Shown here piece after piece: positions 55,295 through 64,000 of a stretch of DNA of 64,000 bases (its first letter is position 1; each line of letters begins with the position of its first letter). The DNA is from a bacterium SCSIO 12643 (lineage in GTDB: Bacteria; Bacteroidota; Bacteroidia; Flavobacteriales_G; Salibacteraceae). The notes beneath the pieces were generated by a model. That model searched no databases and was not told where the DNA came from. It saw nothing but the letters and a program-made list of their open reading frames with translations. The position numbers and the translations under genes were made by a program. The stretch covers positions 1,674,001 through 1,738,000 of the forward strand of contig CP073750.1 in NCBI GenBank assembly GCA_024398135.1, read 5' to 3'.

Positions 55295-57475
55295 ATGGAA
55301 GATAATTTTAGAATTCTTAAGCCATACTTCAGAGGCTTACCGCTGATTATCCTGGCGATGGTCATTGGTTATCTGGTAGCTCGTAAATACCTCAATTACG
55401 CGACTCCAATGTTTGAAAGTACTGCTAAACTTAAACTCGCAGATATTGGAGATGGTGTGCCAAGCAGCAATCTTTTCAAAGATCTGGATGTATTCGTTTC
55501 ATTGCACCGAATCAATGCGGAGATAGAAGTATTAAAATCTGAAATACTCCTGCAAAAGGTCGTAGACAAACTTCAACTGAAAACCAGAATCTACAGAAAA
55601 GGACAAATCAAAACCGTTGAGCTATTTGATCAATCTCCGTTTGTAATCACACATGGTAAAATCACATCTAAATCCTATGATCATCGTTATGATCTGGTAT
55701 TTAAAGATCGTTTGCATTACACATTTTCTGATCCTCATTCAGGAGTATCATTTGACGGTATTGTCGGTGATACCTTAAAAATGGATCAAATGGAGGTATT
55801 GGTACAATTCAATGATTCATTTCTGGTATCCAATCCACACATCGAAACCATAGATCATTTTCAATTTGAATTTATAAGCAAAGCGGCACAAATAGAGCAT
55901 TTACGTTCTCATTTGGATATTACATCTGTAGATAAAGATGTGGCGGTCATCCGTATTTCATACAAATCTGCTATTCCTCAAAAAGCCGCTGCAATATCTA
56001 ATGCTTTGGCTGAAGCCTATATCCAGGATTACATTGAAAATAAATTTCAGGCTGCAAATATCACAGTTTCCTTTTTGGAAAGACAAATTGAAAGTGTTTT
56101 TCTAAAACTAACTTCTGCTGAAGACAATATTCAAAACTTCAGGGATGCGAAACGTATTACAAATCTGAGACAGGAGACTGAAACTGATTTACGTGAAATT
56201 TCTCAACTTAAAATTCAGAAAACCAATCTGGAAATGAACCTTTCTGCAATAAAGGATTTGGAAAAATATGTTCAGGAAGGACAAGAGGATTTCCTGGAAC
56301 TAGCTCCAAATTTTGAAGCTTTTACAGATTTATTATCTACCGAAATCATTAAAAACATTAAGTCTTTACAAGCAGAGAAAAAAGATCTCTTATTGGTATA
56401 TACCGAAGAAGATGAAAAGGTTCAGGTAATTGATGCTAAAATCAAAGATTTGACAAATTACTTATTAGAAAGTATCAGCAATACACGTAAGAACCTCGAA
56501 GTTAAATACGCAGAACTGGAAAGAGATATTCAGGAAGCAGAAAAAGCATTTATCGGGATTCCTGAAAAGGAGAGAATTCTAACTCAATTAAACCGCGAAT
56601 TCTCTATCTATCAAGAGTCTTATAACTTTTTAAATAAAAAGAAGATCGAAGCAGAAATTGCGCAAGCTGCGAATATTTCTTTCCATAGAATTATTACTAA
56701 AGCGCAAATTGCTGATCAACCTATTTCTCCAAATAGAGGAATCATCACAATTGTAGCTGTGATCCTTTCCATGTTTGGTGCGATCGTGTGTATTGCTATC
56801 ATCCACATACTTAAAGCAAAGGTGAATAATAGACAATCTATCGAGTCTAATTCATTAATACCAATTGCAATGTTGGTTCCATTTTTAGATCAAAAAAACG
56901 TAAGAGTATCTCACTTTTTAAAAGAAGCGATCCAATTGGAAATCAAAGGGCTGATTTCAGATCATTCTTTATTGGCTATTCACTCTTTTGATCAACAGGA
57001 AGGCGCACAATTCAACACATTACACCTGGCAAAAGCGTTGGCTATGCAAGACCGAAAAGTATTGATTGTAGATATCGATGGTATATTAAATGAAGAACAA
57101 AAAGCTTCATTGTCCATGGTCAAACATATGAGTCTTAAAGATTCCAAATATGACAGATACACGCAATCTATGATGCAGGATTTAATGCAGGAATTAAAAG
57201 TATCTCATGATATCGTTCTTTCATTAAGCGAAAATATGCTCAGCCAAAAATCGCTTTTGATCATGAAGATGGCCACAACTAATTTGGTGGTGTTGGATAC
57301 CAGAAAATCTTCATTCAAAAAGATTATGGAAACAGATTTAATGGTAGAAGAATATCAACTGCCACAAGTCAACTTCATCTTAAACAGATATGCATACAAT
57401 CCTTCTGTAATTGTTGACATTAAAGAATTTATTGGATTCGTAGTCCAAAAACTACAACAACTAAAATCAAAATAA
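55295..57475 (+). CDS. Wzc/GumC-like polysaccharide co-polymerase with degenerate ATPase domain
   Basis: The 726-residue protein has a Wzz domain flanked by two membrane helices (LPLIILAMVIGYLVA at about 15-30; GIITIVAVILSMFGAIVCIA near 485) and a periplasmic coiled coil of about 250 residues, including the PISPNRG motif. The C-terminal cytoplasmic domain follows the BY-kinase layout (DRKVLIVDID, NLVVLDT), but where the P-loop Gly-Lys-Ser/Thr should be there is QEGAQFNTLHLAKALA, and the usual Tyr-rich tail is absent. It should set chain length but is probably not an active tyrosine kinase. Stop overlaps the next start by 1 base. Confidence 0.9.
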   Translation: MEDNFRILKPYFRGLPLIILAMVIGYLVARKYLNYATPMFESTAKLKLADIGDGVPSSNLFKDLDVFVSLHRINAEIEVLKSEILLQKVVDKLQLKTRIYRKGQIKTVELFDQSPFVITHGKITSKSYDHRYDLVFKDRLHYTFSDPHSGVSFDGIVGDTLKMDQMEVLVQFNDSFLVSNPHIETIDHFQFEFISKAAQIEHLRSHLDITSVDKDVAVIRISYKSAIPQKAAAISNALAEAYIQDYIENKFQAANITVSFLERQIESVFLKLTSAEDNIQNFRDAKRITNLRQETETDLREISQLKIQKTNLEMNLSAIKDLEKYVQEGQEDFLELAPNFEAFTDLLSTEIIKNIKSLQAEKKDLLLVYTEEDEKVQVIDAKIKDLTNYLLESISNTRKNLEVKYAELERDIQEAEKAFIGIPEKERILTQLNREFSIYQESYNFLNKKKIEAEIAQAANISFHRIITKAQIADQPISPNRGIITIVAVILSMFGAIVCIAIIHILKAKVNNRQSIESNSLIPIAMLVPFLDQKNVRVSHFLKEAIQLEIKGLISDHSLLAIHSFDQQEGAQFNTLHLAKALAMQDRKVLIVDIDGILNEEQKASLSMVKHMSLKDSKYDRYTQSMMQDLMQELKVSHDIVLSLSENMLSQKSLLIMKMATTNLVVLDTRKSSFKKIMETDLMVEEYQLPQVNFILNRYAYNPSVIVDIKEFIGFVVQKLQQLKSK

Positions 57476-58713
57476 TGCAACTCATTTCCTACATAAAGTC
57501 TTCAAAAAAGATGATGGTCCTCACTGATCAAATCGTCTTTAGCGGAAATAGTTTTTTGCTGACCATTTTGATGGCTCGAATTCTAACTCCGGAAAAATTT
57601 GGTGTATTCGCATCTATCATTCTGGGGTTATATCTCTGCATCAGTATTCTGAATGCATTAGTTGTTCAACCATATCAGGTTTCTATCGCTAAAGAGAAAA
57701 ATAAAGAAGCTTATACCTCGTATAGTTTCTTTTATCAGATTTTACTTCTAGCCATCGTATTAATTCTATTGAATTCGCTTTCATTCTTGCAACTAGAGTT
57801 TTTAGCTGATTTCAACGAATTGATCATGCCTTTGATGTTATTCGCTTCTGGGTTTATCATGCAAGATTATCTGAGAAAAATTTTTCTGGCGCAATCTGAA
57901 TTAGACGCCACAGTTTTGATCGATGGTCTCACGGCTTTCCTTCAAATCTTCGTCTTGATTGCCGGATTATACTTCTCTTTCTCACTTTACCATATGCTCT
58001 GGTTATTAGGTCTGGCCTATCTCCCATCATTATTAATGGGGATCGTACTATTAAGACCTTCATTGGCTCAACTAAACTTATGGAAAAACTTTATGAATTC
58101 GCAATGGAATCAATCCAAATGGTTATTGCTAACTGCAATGGTCCAGTGGTGGTCAGGCAACCTATTCGTAGTTATGTCTGGTGTTTTTATCAGTATCGAA
58201 GCATTGGGCGCTTTTAGATTGGTACAATCCTTATTTGGTGTGCTCAATATTCTTTTACAGACTTTCGAAAATTACGTATTGCCACAAGCTTCATCATTAT
58301 TACATGAGTCCGCATTTAAAGCAAAGCGTTACTTAAAGTCAATCAGCATCCGCTCATTTGCATTGTTTATTATGATCATTAGCGTTGTATTTGTTTTCTC
58401 GGAACAAATCATCCAATTGGCCGGAGGAGCTCAATATGTTTCTTATGCCTATGTAATTAAAGGGATGTCCGTTTTATATCTCATCATTTTCATAGGTTAT
58501 CCTATACGACTTTCCATCCGCGCATTAATCTTAAACAAGAATTTCTTTTTAGGGTATTTGATTTCTTTGGGGTTTAGCTTGATTTCTTTCAAATATCTCC
58601 TTCACAATTGGGGGCTCATTGGTGCCATCTCCGGATTAATAGCTTCTCAAATCATCGTACTGACTTACTGGCAATTCATACTTATTCAAAAAAAATTCAT
58701 CCTATGGAAATAA
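57475..58713 (+). CDS. polysaccharide flippase (Wzx/MATE-like)
   Basis: The 412-residue protein has about 10-12 hydrophobic helices (FLLTILMARILTPEKFGVFA near the start, the hallmark of the polysaccharide-synthase/flippase family). It translocates lipid-linked repeat units across the inner membrane. It overlaps the Wzc-like gene by 1 base and the following glycosyltransferase by 10. Family-level call only. Confidence 0.88.
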   Translation: MQLISYIKSSKKMMVLTDQIVFSGNSFLLTILMARILTPEKFGVFASIILGLYLCISILNALVVQPYQVSIAKEKNKEAYTSYSFFYQILLLAIVLILLNSLSFLQLEFLADFNELIMPLMLFASGFIMQDYLRKIFLAQSELDATVLIDGLTAFLQIFVLIAGLYFSFSLYHMLWLLGLAYLPSLLMGIVLLRPSLAQLNLWKNFMNSQWNQSKWLLLTAMVQWWSGNLFVVMSGVFISIEALGAFRLVQSLFGVLNILLQTFENYVLPQASSLLHESAFKAKRYLKSISIRSFALFIMIISVVFVFSEQIIQLAGGAQYVSYAYVIKGMSVLYLIIFIGYPIRLSIRALILNKNFFLGYLISLGFSLISFKYLLHNWGLIGAISGLIASQIIVLTYWQFILIQKKFILWK

Positions 58714-59813
58714 TACATCTTATACTCGGAAAAGCCAATCCTGATCGAATGAACGGGGTCAACAAAGTTGTTTTTCAATTGACATCATGGCAAAAAAAAG
58801 CAGGTAGAAATGTTTCAGTTTGGGGAATTACACAAGAGCTCTCTCATAACTATGAGAAACGTAATTTTCAAACCAGATTGTTCCAGGCTGAAAAAAATCC
58901 ATTTGCCATTCATGCTTCACTAAAAGAAGCGATCCTGGAGAAAAAAGACTCAGCCGTTTTTCACTTACACGGTGGATGGATTCCGGTTTATAGTTCTATT
59001 TCCAAACTCATGGCTGATCACCAGATCAAATTTGTCCTCACCCCCCACGGAGCCTACAATAAAATTGCTATGAATCGCAGTAAATGGGTCAAAAAAGTCT
59101 ATTACCAATTCTTCGAAAAACAATTGATTCATCGAGCTGCCTGTATTCATTGTATAGGTCAAAGTGAACGTGATGGGCTCAATGATTTATTTCCAAACAA
59201 AAAATCTTCTTTGATTCCTTATGGTATTGATCTTAAAAACGGTGAAAACACCTCCCTCAAAAACAATAATGAGTTTATAATTGGTTTTGTGGGTCGATTA
59301 GATGTCTATACCAAAGGGTTGGATTTATTACTCGCCTCTTTTCGTGAATTTCATAAACTGGAACCGAATTCCAAATTATGGATTATTGGAGATGGTAAAG
59401 AAAGAACTGTCTTAGAGTTTTTAGCTCTGGAATATCATATTGAAAATGCCGTCATTTTCTGGGGAAGTAAATATGGCGATGAGAAAAACGCACTTATCCA
59501 AAAAATGGATGTATTTGCCCACCCATCAAGGAATGAAGGTCTCCCAAGTTCCATTTTGGAAGCCGCTCATTTAGGAATTGCAAGCGTGGTTTCTCATGCC
59601 ACCAATATTGCTGACTATATATCTGAAGCACATGCTGGTATAGCTGTTGATAATGAGAATGAATCAGAATTAACACATGCTTTTTCTGAGTTAAAACAAC
59701 TTAAAAAGAAAAATAAACTCAAAGCCATTGGGCTAAACGCTAAAAAAATGGTGCATACATTCTTTAATTGGAAGAACATTGTACCGCAATATGACCAACT
59801 ATATCAGCAATGA
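58704..59813 (+). CDS. GT4-type glycosyltransferase
   Basis: The ATG at 58704 gives MEIIHLILGKANPDRMNGVN, a standard GT-B N-terminus; an earlier frame start at 58608 lies inside the flippase. The 369-residue protein has an N-terminal acceptor domain (HLHGGWIPVYSS, LTPHGAYNKIA) and a C-terminal donor domain (IIGFVGRLDVYTKGLDLLL, HPSRNEGLPSSILEAAHLG with the E-x7-E pattern). It adds a sugar during repeat-unit assembly; donor and acceptor are unknown. The stop overlaps the next gene by 4 bases. Confidence 0.92.
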   Translation: MEIIHLILGKANPDRMNGVNKVVFQLTSWQKKAGRNVSVWGITQELSHNYEKRNFQTRLFQAEKNPFAIHASLKEAILEKKDSAVFHLHGGWIPVYSSISKLMADHQIKFVLTPHGAYNKIAMNRSKWVKKVYYQFFEKQLIHRAACIHCIGQSERDGLNDLFPNKKSSLIPYGIDLKNGENTSLKNNNEFIIGFVGRLDVYTKGLDLLLASFREFHKLEPNSKLWIIGDGKERTVLEFLALEYHIENAVIFWGSKYGDEKNALIQKMDVFAHPSRNEGLPSSILEAAHLGIASVVSHATNIADYISEAHAGIAVDNENESELTHAFSELKQLKKKNKLKAIGLNAKKMVHTFFNWKNIVPQYDQLYQQ

Positions 59814-61123
59814 TAAGAGATCAAACCATAGTCAAAGAGCAATTTTTAAAATCAACTGGGCAATATTTATTTATTCTGCTTTTGCTCATGGTGGCCTGTT
59901 TCTTCACCTGGAGTGAAAACGTTATGATCACACGTGCCATAAAAGTGGTGGGCAGATTAGGAGTACTGGCCGGGTCCTATTTGGTTTACCGAAGAATTGT
60001 TCAATTCGGTGCCGTGGATTCCCTAAAATGGAATAACCCTCTGGCCATCGGGTTATATGGTCTGTATTTACTGATGGGCTTTGCTTCTTTCGCCTGGAGC
60101 ACCAATGTAGGTTATAGCGCACTTCAATGGTTTATGACCTCTCAGACTTTAGTATTTTGTTATTTCTTCATCAAAAGTATCTACCTGCTGGATATTTATT
60201 TCCAGGATCATCGTATCCGAATATTTAATCTATTGGGTAATGTTTCCTTTAGTTTAATCCTTCTATTTGTAGTGGGCATGTGGACTTTACCAGATATCTT
60301 TTTCAGATTGACTCACGGTGGCGAAGAAGCGCGATTAGGAGGATATTTTATGAACCCAAATGAATTGGGAATGCTGGCAGGACTAGGCATTGCCGGTTTA
60401 ATTTTTGATCTTTTCCAAAACGACAGAAAGAAATGGTGGACTGTGGTAAAACTTCTCGTTTTATTCTACGGGTTATACGCTACAGGCTCCAGATCATCAC
60501 TGATTGGCGCTTTTCTTATAATTGGATTTCATATTTTCCAATCTTCAAACAAGAAACTTAAATATATCTCCATTGGAATGATGTTACTCGTGACACCCAT
60601 AGCGGTGCATAAAGTCATATTTAAAGATGGGGATCAAAGCAGAATGGAAGAAGTGCTCAGCATGACCGGAAGACTTCCTTTTTGGACTGCACTCATCAAT
60701 GAAGGATTGCCTAAAGAACCATTATTGGGATATGGTTTTATGCGTATCGCATACAAGGAATATTTTCAGGGTGTACATACCTATCCGGGAAAAATGACTC
60801 ATAATACTTTTATTCAGGTTTTAATGAATTTAGGGTTCATCGGTTTAACCGTAATCCTATTCCATTTGATCTTTACATTTTATGGAATTTTCCATGAACC
60901 CCAATTGAAGAAACAAGTTTTGCTCACTTTACTGATTCCATTGATCATCAACTCTTTTACAGAATTTGGAATCTTTGGAGAATCCAATTATGGAATTCTG
61001 TTTTATCAGCTCATTCTCATGTATATCTCATTCCAACCACGTATGGTTTTAAGTCCGCGAGAACGCATTTATTTGCGTAAAAAACGCCCTGAACTTGAGC
61101 TCATCTCGGATTCCAGAATTTAA
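59810..61123 (+). CDS. O-antigen ligase / Wzy-like polymerase
   Basis: The 437-residue polytopic protein has at least ten hydrophobic segments and a Wzy_C-type periplasmic region (GGEEARLGGYFMNPNELGML; ATGSRSSLIGAFLII; LLGYGFMRIAYKEYF; MTHNTFIQVLMNLGFIG). The conserved His-Asn motif in MTHNTFIQ fits the O-antigen ligase/polymerase family. It probably polymerises or attaches the polysaccharide. It overlaps the glycosyltransferase gene by 4 bases; the next gene starts after a promoter-containing gap. Confidence 0.88.
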   Translation: MIRDQTIVKEQFLKSTGQYLFILLLLMVACFFTWSENVMITRAIKVVGRLGVLAGSYLVYRRIVQFGAVDSLKWNNPLAIGLYGLYLLMGFASFAWSTNVGYSALQWFMTSQTLVFCYFFIKSIYLLDIYFQDHRIRIFNLLGNVSFSLILLFVVGMWTLPDIFFRLTHGGEEARLGGYFMNPNELGMLAGLGIAGLIFDLFQNDRKKWWTVVKLLVLFYGLYATGSRSSLIGAFLIIGFHIFQSSNKKLKYISIGMMLLVTPIAVHKVIFKDGDQSRMEEVLSMTGRLPFWTALINEGLPKEPLLGYGFMRIAYKEYFQGVHTYPGKMTHNTFIQVLMNLGFIGLTVILFHLIFTFYGIFHEPQLKKQVLLTLLIPLIINSFTEFGIFGESNYGILFYQLILMYISFQPRMVLSPRERIYLRKKRPELELISDSRI

Positions 61124-61129
61124 TTTCTA

Positions 61130-61147
61130 ATCCAAAATTTGGAATTC
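61130..61147. promoter_or_regulatory. candidate enhancer site (ATCCA-N5-TGGAATTC)
   Basis: ATCCAAAATTTGGAATTC contains a WTCCA-N5-TGGAA palindrome like those before 47278 and 54113. An extra TTCCAGAA lies at 61111, inside the end of the ligase gene. The site is 51 bases before the -24/-12 promoter. Confidence 0.55.
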
Positions 61148-61197
61148 TTAAATTCAATATTTTCCTTAAATAACTAACAAACAATACTTTACATTGT

Positions 61198-61212
61198 TGG
61201 CAGCGCTTTTGA
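61198..61212 (+). promoter_or_regulatory. sigma-54 (-24/-12) promoter of the kinase-fusion gene
   Basis: TGGCAGCGCTTTTGA has a perfect -24 TGGCA and a -12 TTGA (consensus TTGC) at the right spacing. The 28 bases upstream (61174-61201) closely match those of the 47171 promoter (CTAACAAACAA, ACTT, CATTnTTGGC). The predicted start near 61224 makes the ATG at 61244 the likely translation start. Confidence 0.65.
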
Positions 61213-61243
61213 ATATATGTTTTTGTTCCAAAATCTATATATC

Positions 61244-63664
61244 ATGGAAGCCATATTAAAACACCTCGAATTACAATTATCGTCCAACCAAAACGGTCAG
61301 CGTTTAGACCTAATGTCTATGAACAACCCTGACGGGAGTCCAAGATGGATTTGGAATGCGACATCAGAGAAACCACACTTTTTAAAATTCTATGCAACGA
61401 ATTCATTGAAATCAAAAGTGATCTACTGGGCGATACAAGTATTGTTTTCACTCAAATTGCAAAAGCTACTTTTTAAAACTTCTACCTACTACGTTAAAAA
61501 CGTAGGACACAGAATTTATCAGGAAATCAATCCATTTAAGCCAAACTGGGCCTTGTTCACCGGAACTGTGGGACCAAATAACAAACTGGTAGTGTATAAA
61601 CTGGAAGAAGGCAAAGGCTATTTCTTTAAACTGGCACCGAATCATGTTGCAAATGATTTACTTGAAAATGAAGCGCATGCCACTTACAAATTAGATTTAT
61701 TCAAAGTAAAGTCGTTTAGCTATCCTAAAGTGAGCCACGTGACTCATAATATGATCAAATTAAGCGATGTATCCATGAATAGTCGCTCAGATCATTTTGG
61801 TTTAGAACATAGTTTGGCTTTGGGTGAAATGTACAATCACACCATCAAATCTTCTCACCTGGATGATTTATCTGCTTTTCAAAAAACTAAAAAATTACTG
61901 GCTCAACTTCATGCAAAAAAAGACTTCAGAATCCCAAACGGATTATTAAAGAAATTGGATCTCTTACTAGAGAAACAAGGCAATAAATCGGTTCAGGTAG
62001 CCATGGCTCATGGAGATTTCACTTCCTGGAATTCTTATGTTGAAAACGGAGAAATAGCTATCTATGATTGGGAACTTTCTGCTCCACATATGCCTATTGG
62101 CTATGATGCTTTTCATTTCATAATGCAACAAGGAATTCTGGTAAATCATGCTTCCTGGAATGCAATTAAAGAAGAAATATTCCAAACGATTTCTAAGCGT
62201 CAATTTAAACTATGGTTGAACTCTGATGAATCAGGGTCTAAAAACATGCGAGATTATCTGGAGCTTTACATGCTTCTCAATACAGTTTATTATTTGGACC
62301 TGTATTCTAATCAGGCCAAATGGCATAAGCAGGTACATTGGTTAATCAAAGTATGGAGTGCTGCTATTTCCGATATGTTACAGTCCGGTTCAAATCAACG
62401 TCAGGTAGTTATTATGGATGTTTTTGATTCCTTAAAGGATCAACCATATGGTACAGTGAAATTCCCAGAATATTCTCCGGAGAAATTAAATGAATACTCA
62501 GATATCGATATGTGTATTCCTCAAAAAAATGCGAGACAACTGGTTCGTTTTTTAAAGCAACATCCCATGACCGCTCAACTTAAATCTGTAAAGTATTCTT
62601 ATATGAGTAGCGTTCAGGTTTTCTTAAAAGATGGTCAGGTATTGAGTCTGGATTTAATCTGGAAATTAAAAAGAAAATCTGTGGTGATGTTGGATACCAA
62701 TCAAATCATATCCAGAAGTTATCTCAATGATTTCGGAGTGAAAAAAATCAAACAATCTGACTTAACACATTTCATCGGAATGTTTTACGTCCTGAACGGA
62801 AAATCAGTTCCTCAAAAATTCAAAGCCTATGAAATGTTATTGGCTAAAAGCAACTCCGAATTAGACCGTATGTTATATCGTCATTTCGCATTCAACGATC
62901 AGATCCATTCAGAGTTGGTGGCTTATTTAAATAAGCAATCCGCAAATCTGGGTGTATCCAAATTATTCAATCAAATCAGTTATTTATGGGATTGTGTAAC
63001 GAAATTCCTATTTAATAAAGGGATGGTTATCACTTTTAGCGGTGTAGACGGAGCAGGTAAATCTACTGTTATAGAAAAAGTAAAACACAGGGTAGAAAAG
63101 GTATTGAGAAAACCCGTTATTGTAATACGTCATCGTCCTTCGTTATTGCCAATTCTTAGTGCATGGGTAAAAGGAAAAGCACAAGCTGAAAAAGATGCCG
63201 CAAATACACTTCCAAGACAAGGTGCAAACAACAGTTTCTGGAGCTCACTTTTCAGATTTGGCTATTACTACACAGATTACATATTCGGCCAGTTCTATGT
63301 TTTCTTCAAATACCAAATCAGAGGTTATGTAGTGTTATACGATCGCTACTATTTTGATTTCATCAACGACAGCAGAAGAAGCAATATTGAATTGCCAAAA
63401 AACTGGATCAAAATGGGATACCATCTGGTATTCACTCCAAATCTGAACTTCTTCTTATATGCAGATCCAGATGTGATTCTTTCCAGAAAAAGGGAACTAG
63501 ATAAAGCAACGATCTCCTCACTTACCTCAGACTATATCAACTTGTTTAAAAAACTAGGGCAAAACCAAAAAGATACCTACTTCAACATTGAAAACATCCA
63601 ATTGGAACAAACAATTCGCCAAATCATGCAACAAACTACTCACAAACTAGCTATCGCATCATGA
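61244..63664 (+). CDS. three-domain fusion: APH-like kinase, nucleotidyltransferase-like domain, thymidylate-kinase-like domain
   Basis: The start at 61244 (806 residues) is preferred to 61217, which lies 5 bases after the -12 element. Residues about 1-385 are APH/choline-kinase-like with catalytic HGD at 256-258, Asn263 and Asp275 (YDWE). Residues about 395-560 resemble a nucleotidyltransferase (YSDIDMCIP, Asp420 and Asp422; LDLIW, Asp470). Residues about 595-800 are a thymidylate-kinase-like P-loop domain (GVDGAGKST from 600, YDRYYFD at about 699). The nucleotidyltransferase-kinase pair is known in Bacteroidota polysaccharide loci; the added APH-like domain makes an unusual trio. Substrates are unknown, perhaps sugar or polysaccharide precursors. 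Its stop overlaps the next gene's ATG. Confidence 0.85.
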   Translation: MEAILKHLELQLSSNQNGQRLDLMSMNNPDGSPRWIWNATSEKPHFLKFYATNSLKSKVIYWAIQVLFSLKLQKLLFKTSTYYVKNVGHRIYQEINPFKPNWALFTGTVGPNNKLVVYKLEEGKGYFFKLAPNHVANDLLENEAHATYKLDLFKVKSFSYPKVSHVTHNMIKLSDVSMNSRSDHFGLEHSLALGEMYNHTIKSSHLDDLSAFQKTKKLLAQLHAKKDFRIPNGLLKKLDLLLEKQGNKSVQVAMAHGDFTSWNSYVENGEIAIYDWELSAPHMPIGYDAFHFIMQQGILVNHASWNAIKEEIFQTISKRQFKLWLNSDESGSKNMRDYLELYMLLNTVYYLDLYSNQAKWHKQVHWLIKVWSAAISDMLQSGSNQRQVVIMDVFDSLKDQPYGTVKFPEYSPEKLNEYSDIDMCIPQKNARQLVRFLKQHPMTAQLKSVKYSYMSSVQVFLKDGQVLSLDLIWKLKRKSVVMLDTNQIISRSYLNDFGVKKIKQSDLTHFIGMFYVLNGKSVPQKFKAYEMLLAKSNSELDRMLYRHFAFNDQIHSELVAYLNKQSANLGVSKLFNQISYLWDCVTKFLFNKGMVITFSGVDGAGKSTVIEKVKHRVEKVLRKPVIVIRHRPSLLPILSAWVKGKAQAEKDAANTLPRQGANNSFWSSLFRFGYYYTDYIFGQFYVFFKYQIRGYVVLYDRYYFDFINDSRRSNIELPKNWIKMGYHLVFTPNLNFFLYADPDVILSRKRELDKATISSLTSDYINLFKKLGQNQKDTYFNIENIQLEQTIRQIMQQTTHKLAIAS

Positions 63665-64000
63665 AATCACTAATTGAAAATATAATCCAACTAAGGAATC
63701 CTAATTTCAAACTGGATCCTGATCTCAACTCTTACGCATTTTTTCAATTCGTTTGGGTCCAAACCTGGAATATGGTTCGAGGATTAAAATTATTGTTCTA
63801 TTTCAAAAATCCTAAGGGCGCATTATTAGGTAGAAGTGTTCGATTTTTTAACACCCCTAAAATCCAATTCGGCTCTTTTCTAAAACTCGGTGAACGTGTA
63901 TATATGAGTGCACTGGGAAAACAAGGAATCTCGTTGGGAAATAATGTAAGTATCGGTGATTTCAGCAGAGTCATTGTATCCACCTCATTCGACCATTTAG
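63661..64000 (+). CDS. hexapeptide-repeat acyltransferase (5' part; cut by window edge)
   Basis: The ATG at 63661 overlaps the previous stop (ATGA). The 113 visible residues include a start (KSLIENIIQLRNPNFKLD) and then hexapeptide-type turns (IQFGSFLKLGERVYMSALGK, ISLGNNVSIGDFSRVIVS) of the left-handed β-helix acyltransferase family. The catalytic His would be at or beyond the edge (SFDHL is the last stretch). It probably acetylates the exopolysaccharide or its precursors. Confidence 0.85.
   Translation, partial: MKSLIENIIQLRNPNFKLDPDLNSYAFFQFVWVQTWNMVRGLKLLFYFKNPKGALLGRSVRFFNTPKIQFGSFLKLGERVYMSALGKQGISLGNNVSIGDFSRVIVSTSFDHL

Noticed and set aside
61217-61243. Earlier ATG of the kinase-fusion gene
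   Set aside because: It is 5 bases after the -12 element, upstream of the predicted transcript start.

Overview
The window looks like a low-G+C Bacteroidota chromosome, most likely a marine or freshwater member of the Flavobacteriales or a related order. Three things point there: a type IX secretion C-terminal sorting domain, SusC-like carboxypeptidase-regulatory/TonB receptors, and Bacteroidota-type giant YD/RHS proteins. The genus cannot be told from the sequence. No tRNA, rRNA, CRISPR array or insertion sequence was recognised.

Region 1 (1-17838, minus strand) is a tight six-gene operon. In transcription order it encodes a Skp/OmpH-like periplasmic protein, a small lipoprotein, a 1,771-residue secreted protein of the RHS-neighbour (SpvB-like) type, a 541-residue secreted protein ending in YD-like repeats, a 234-residue exported protein, and a giant (>3,000-residue) signal-peptide-bearing YD/RHS protein. 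The RHS protein carries a LamG domain inside its core hinge, and its C-terminus is cut off by the window edge.

Region 2 (18243-29605, plus strand) diverges from region 1. It is an almost gap-free operon for a type II secretion / type IV pilus-like machine: LuxR-type regulator, major pseudopilin, minimal A24 prepilin peptidase, GspE ATPase, secretin, PilN/GspL-, PilO/GspM- and PilP/GspC-like parts, a lipoprotein, a MORN protein, three minor pseudopilins and GspF. A hairpin-rich 3' region and an intrinsic terminator follow, then a second LuxR-type regulator on the other strand. The divergent pairing with the Sec-exported giant proteins suggests, without proving, that the machine exports them.

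Region 3 (30766-45594) holds an outer-membrane barrel protein, a MacAB-like exporter with two permeases, an NAD-dependent epimerase, a KtrA/TrkA potassium-uptake subunit, and an ECF sigma/FecR locus. In that locus the STN domain sits on a protein of 16-residue GxQxxGxxN repeats, followed by a repeat paralogue and a TonB-dependent receptor. A short-chain dehydrogenase closes the region.

Region 4 (45671-64000) looks like a sigma-54-controlled surface programme. It has an NtrC-type response regulator, a 2,158-residue T9SS-exported FG-GAP protein, a stand-alone receiver protein, and exopolysaccharide genes (Wza-like, Wzc-like with a degenerate ATPase, flippase, glycosyltransferase, O-antigen ligase-like, a three-domain kinase/nucleotidyltransferase fusion, acyltransferase). 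Two -24/-12 promoters and palindromic TTCCA-N4/5-TGGAA sites precede the transcription units and are the best candidate for a new regulon here.
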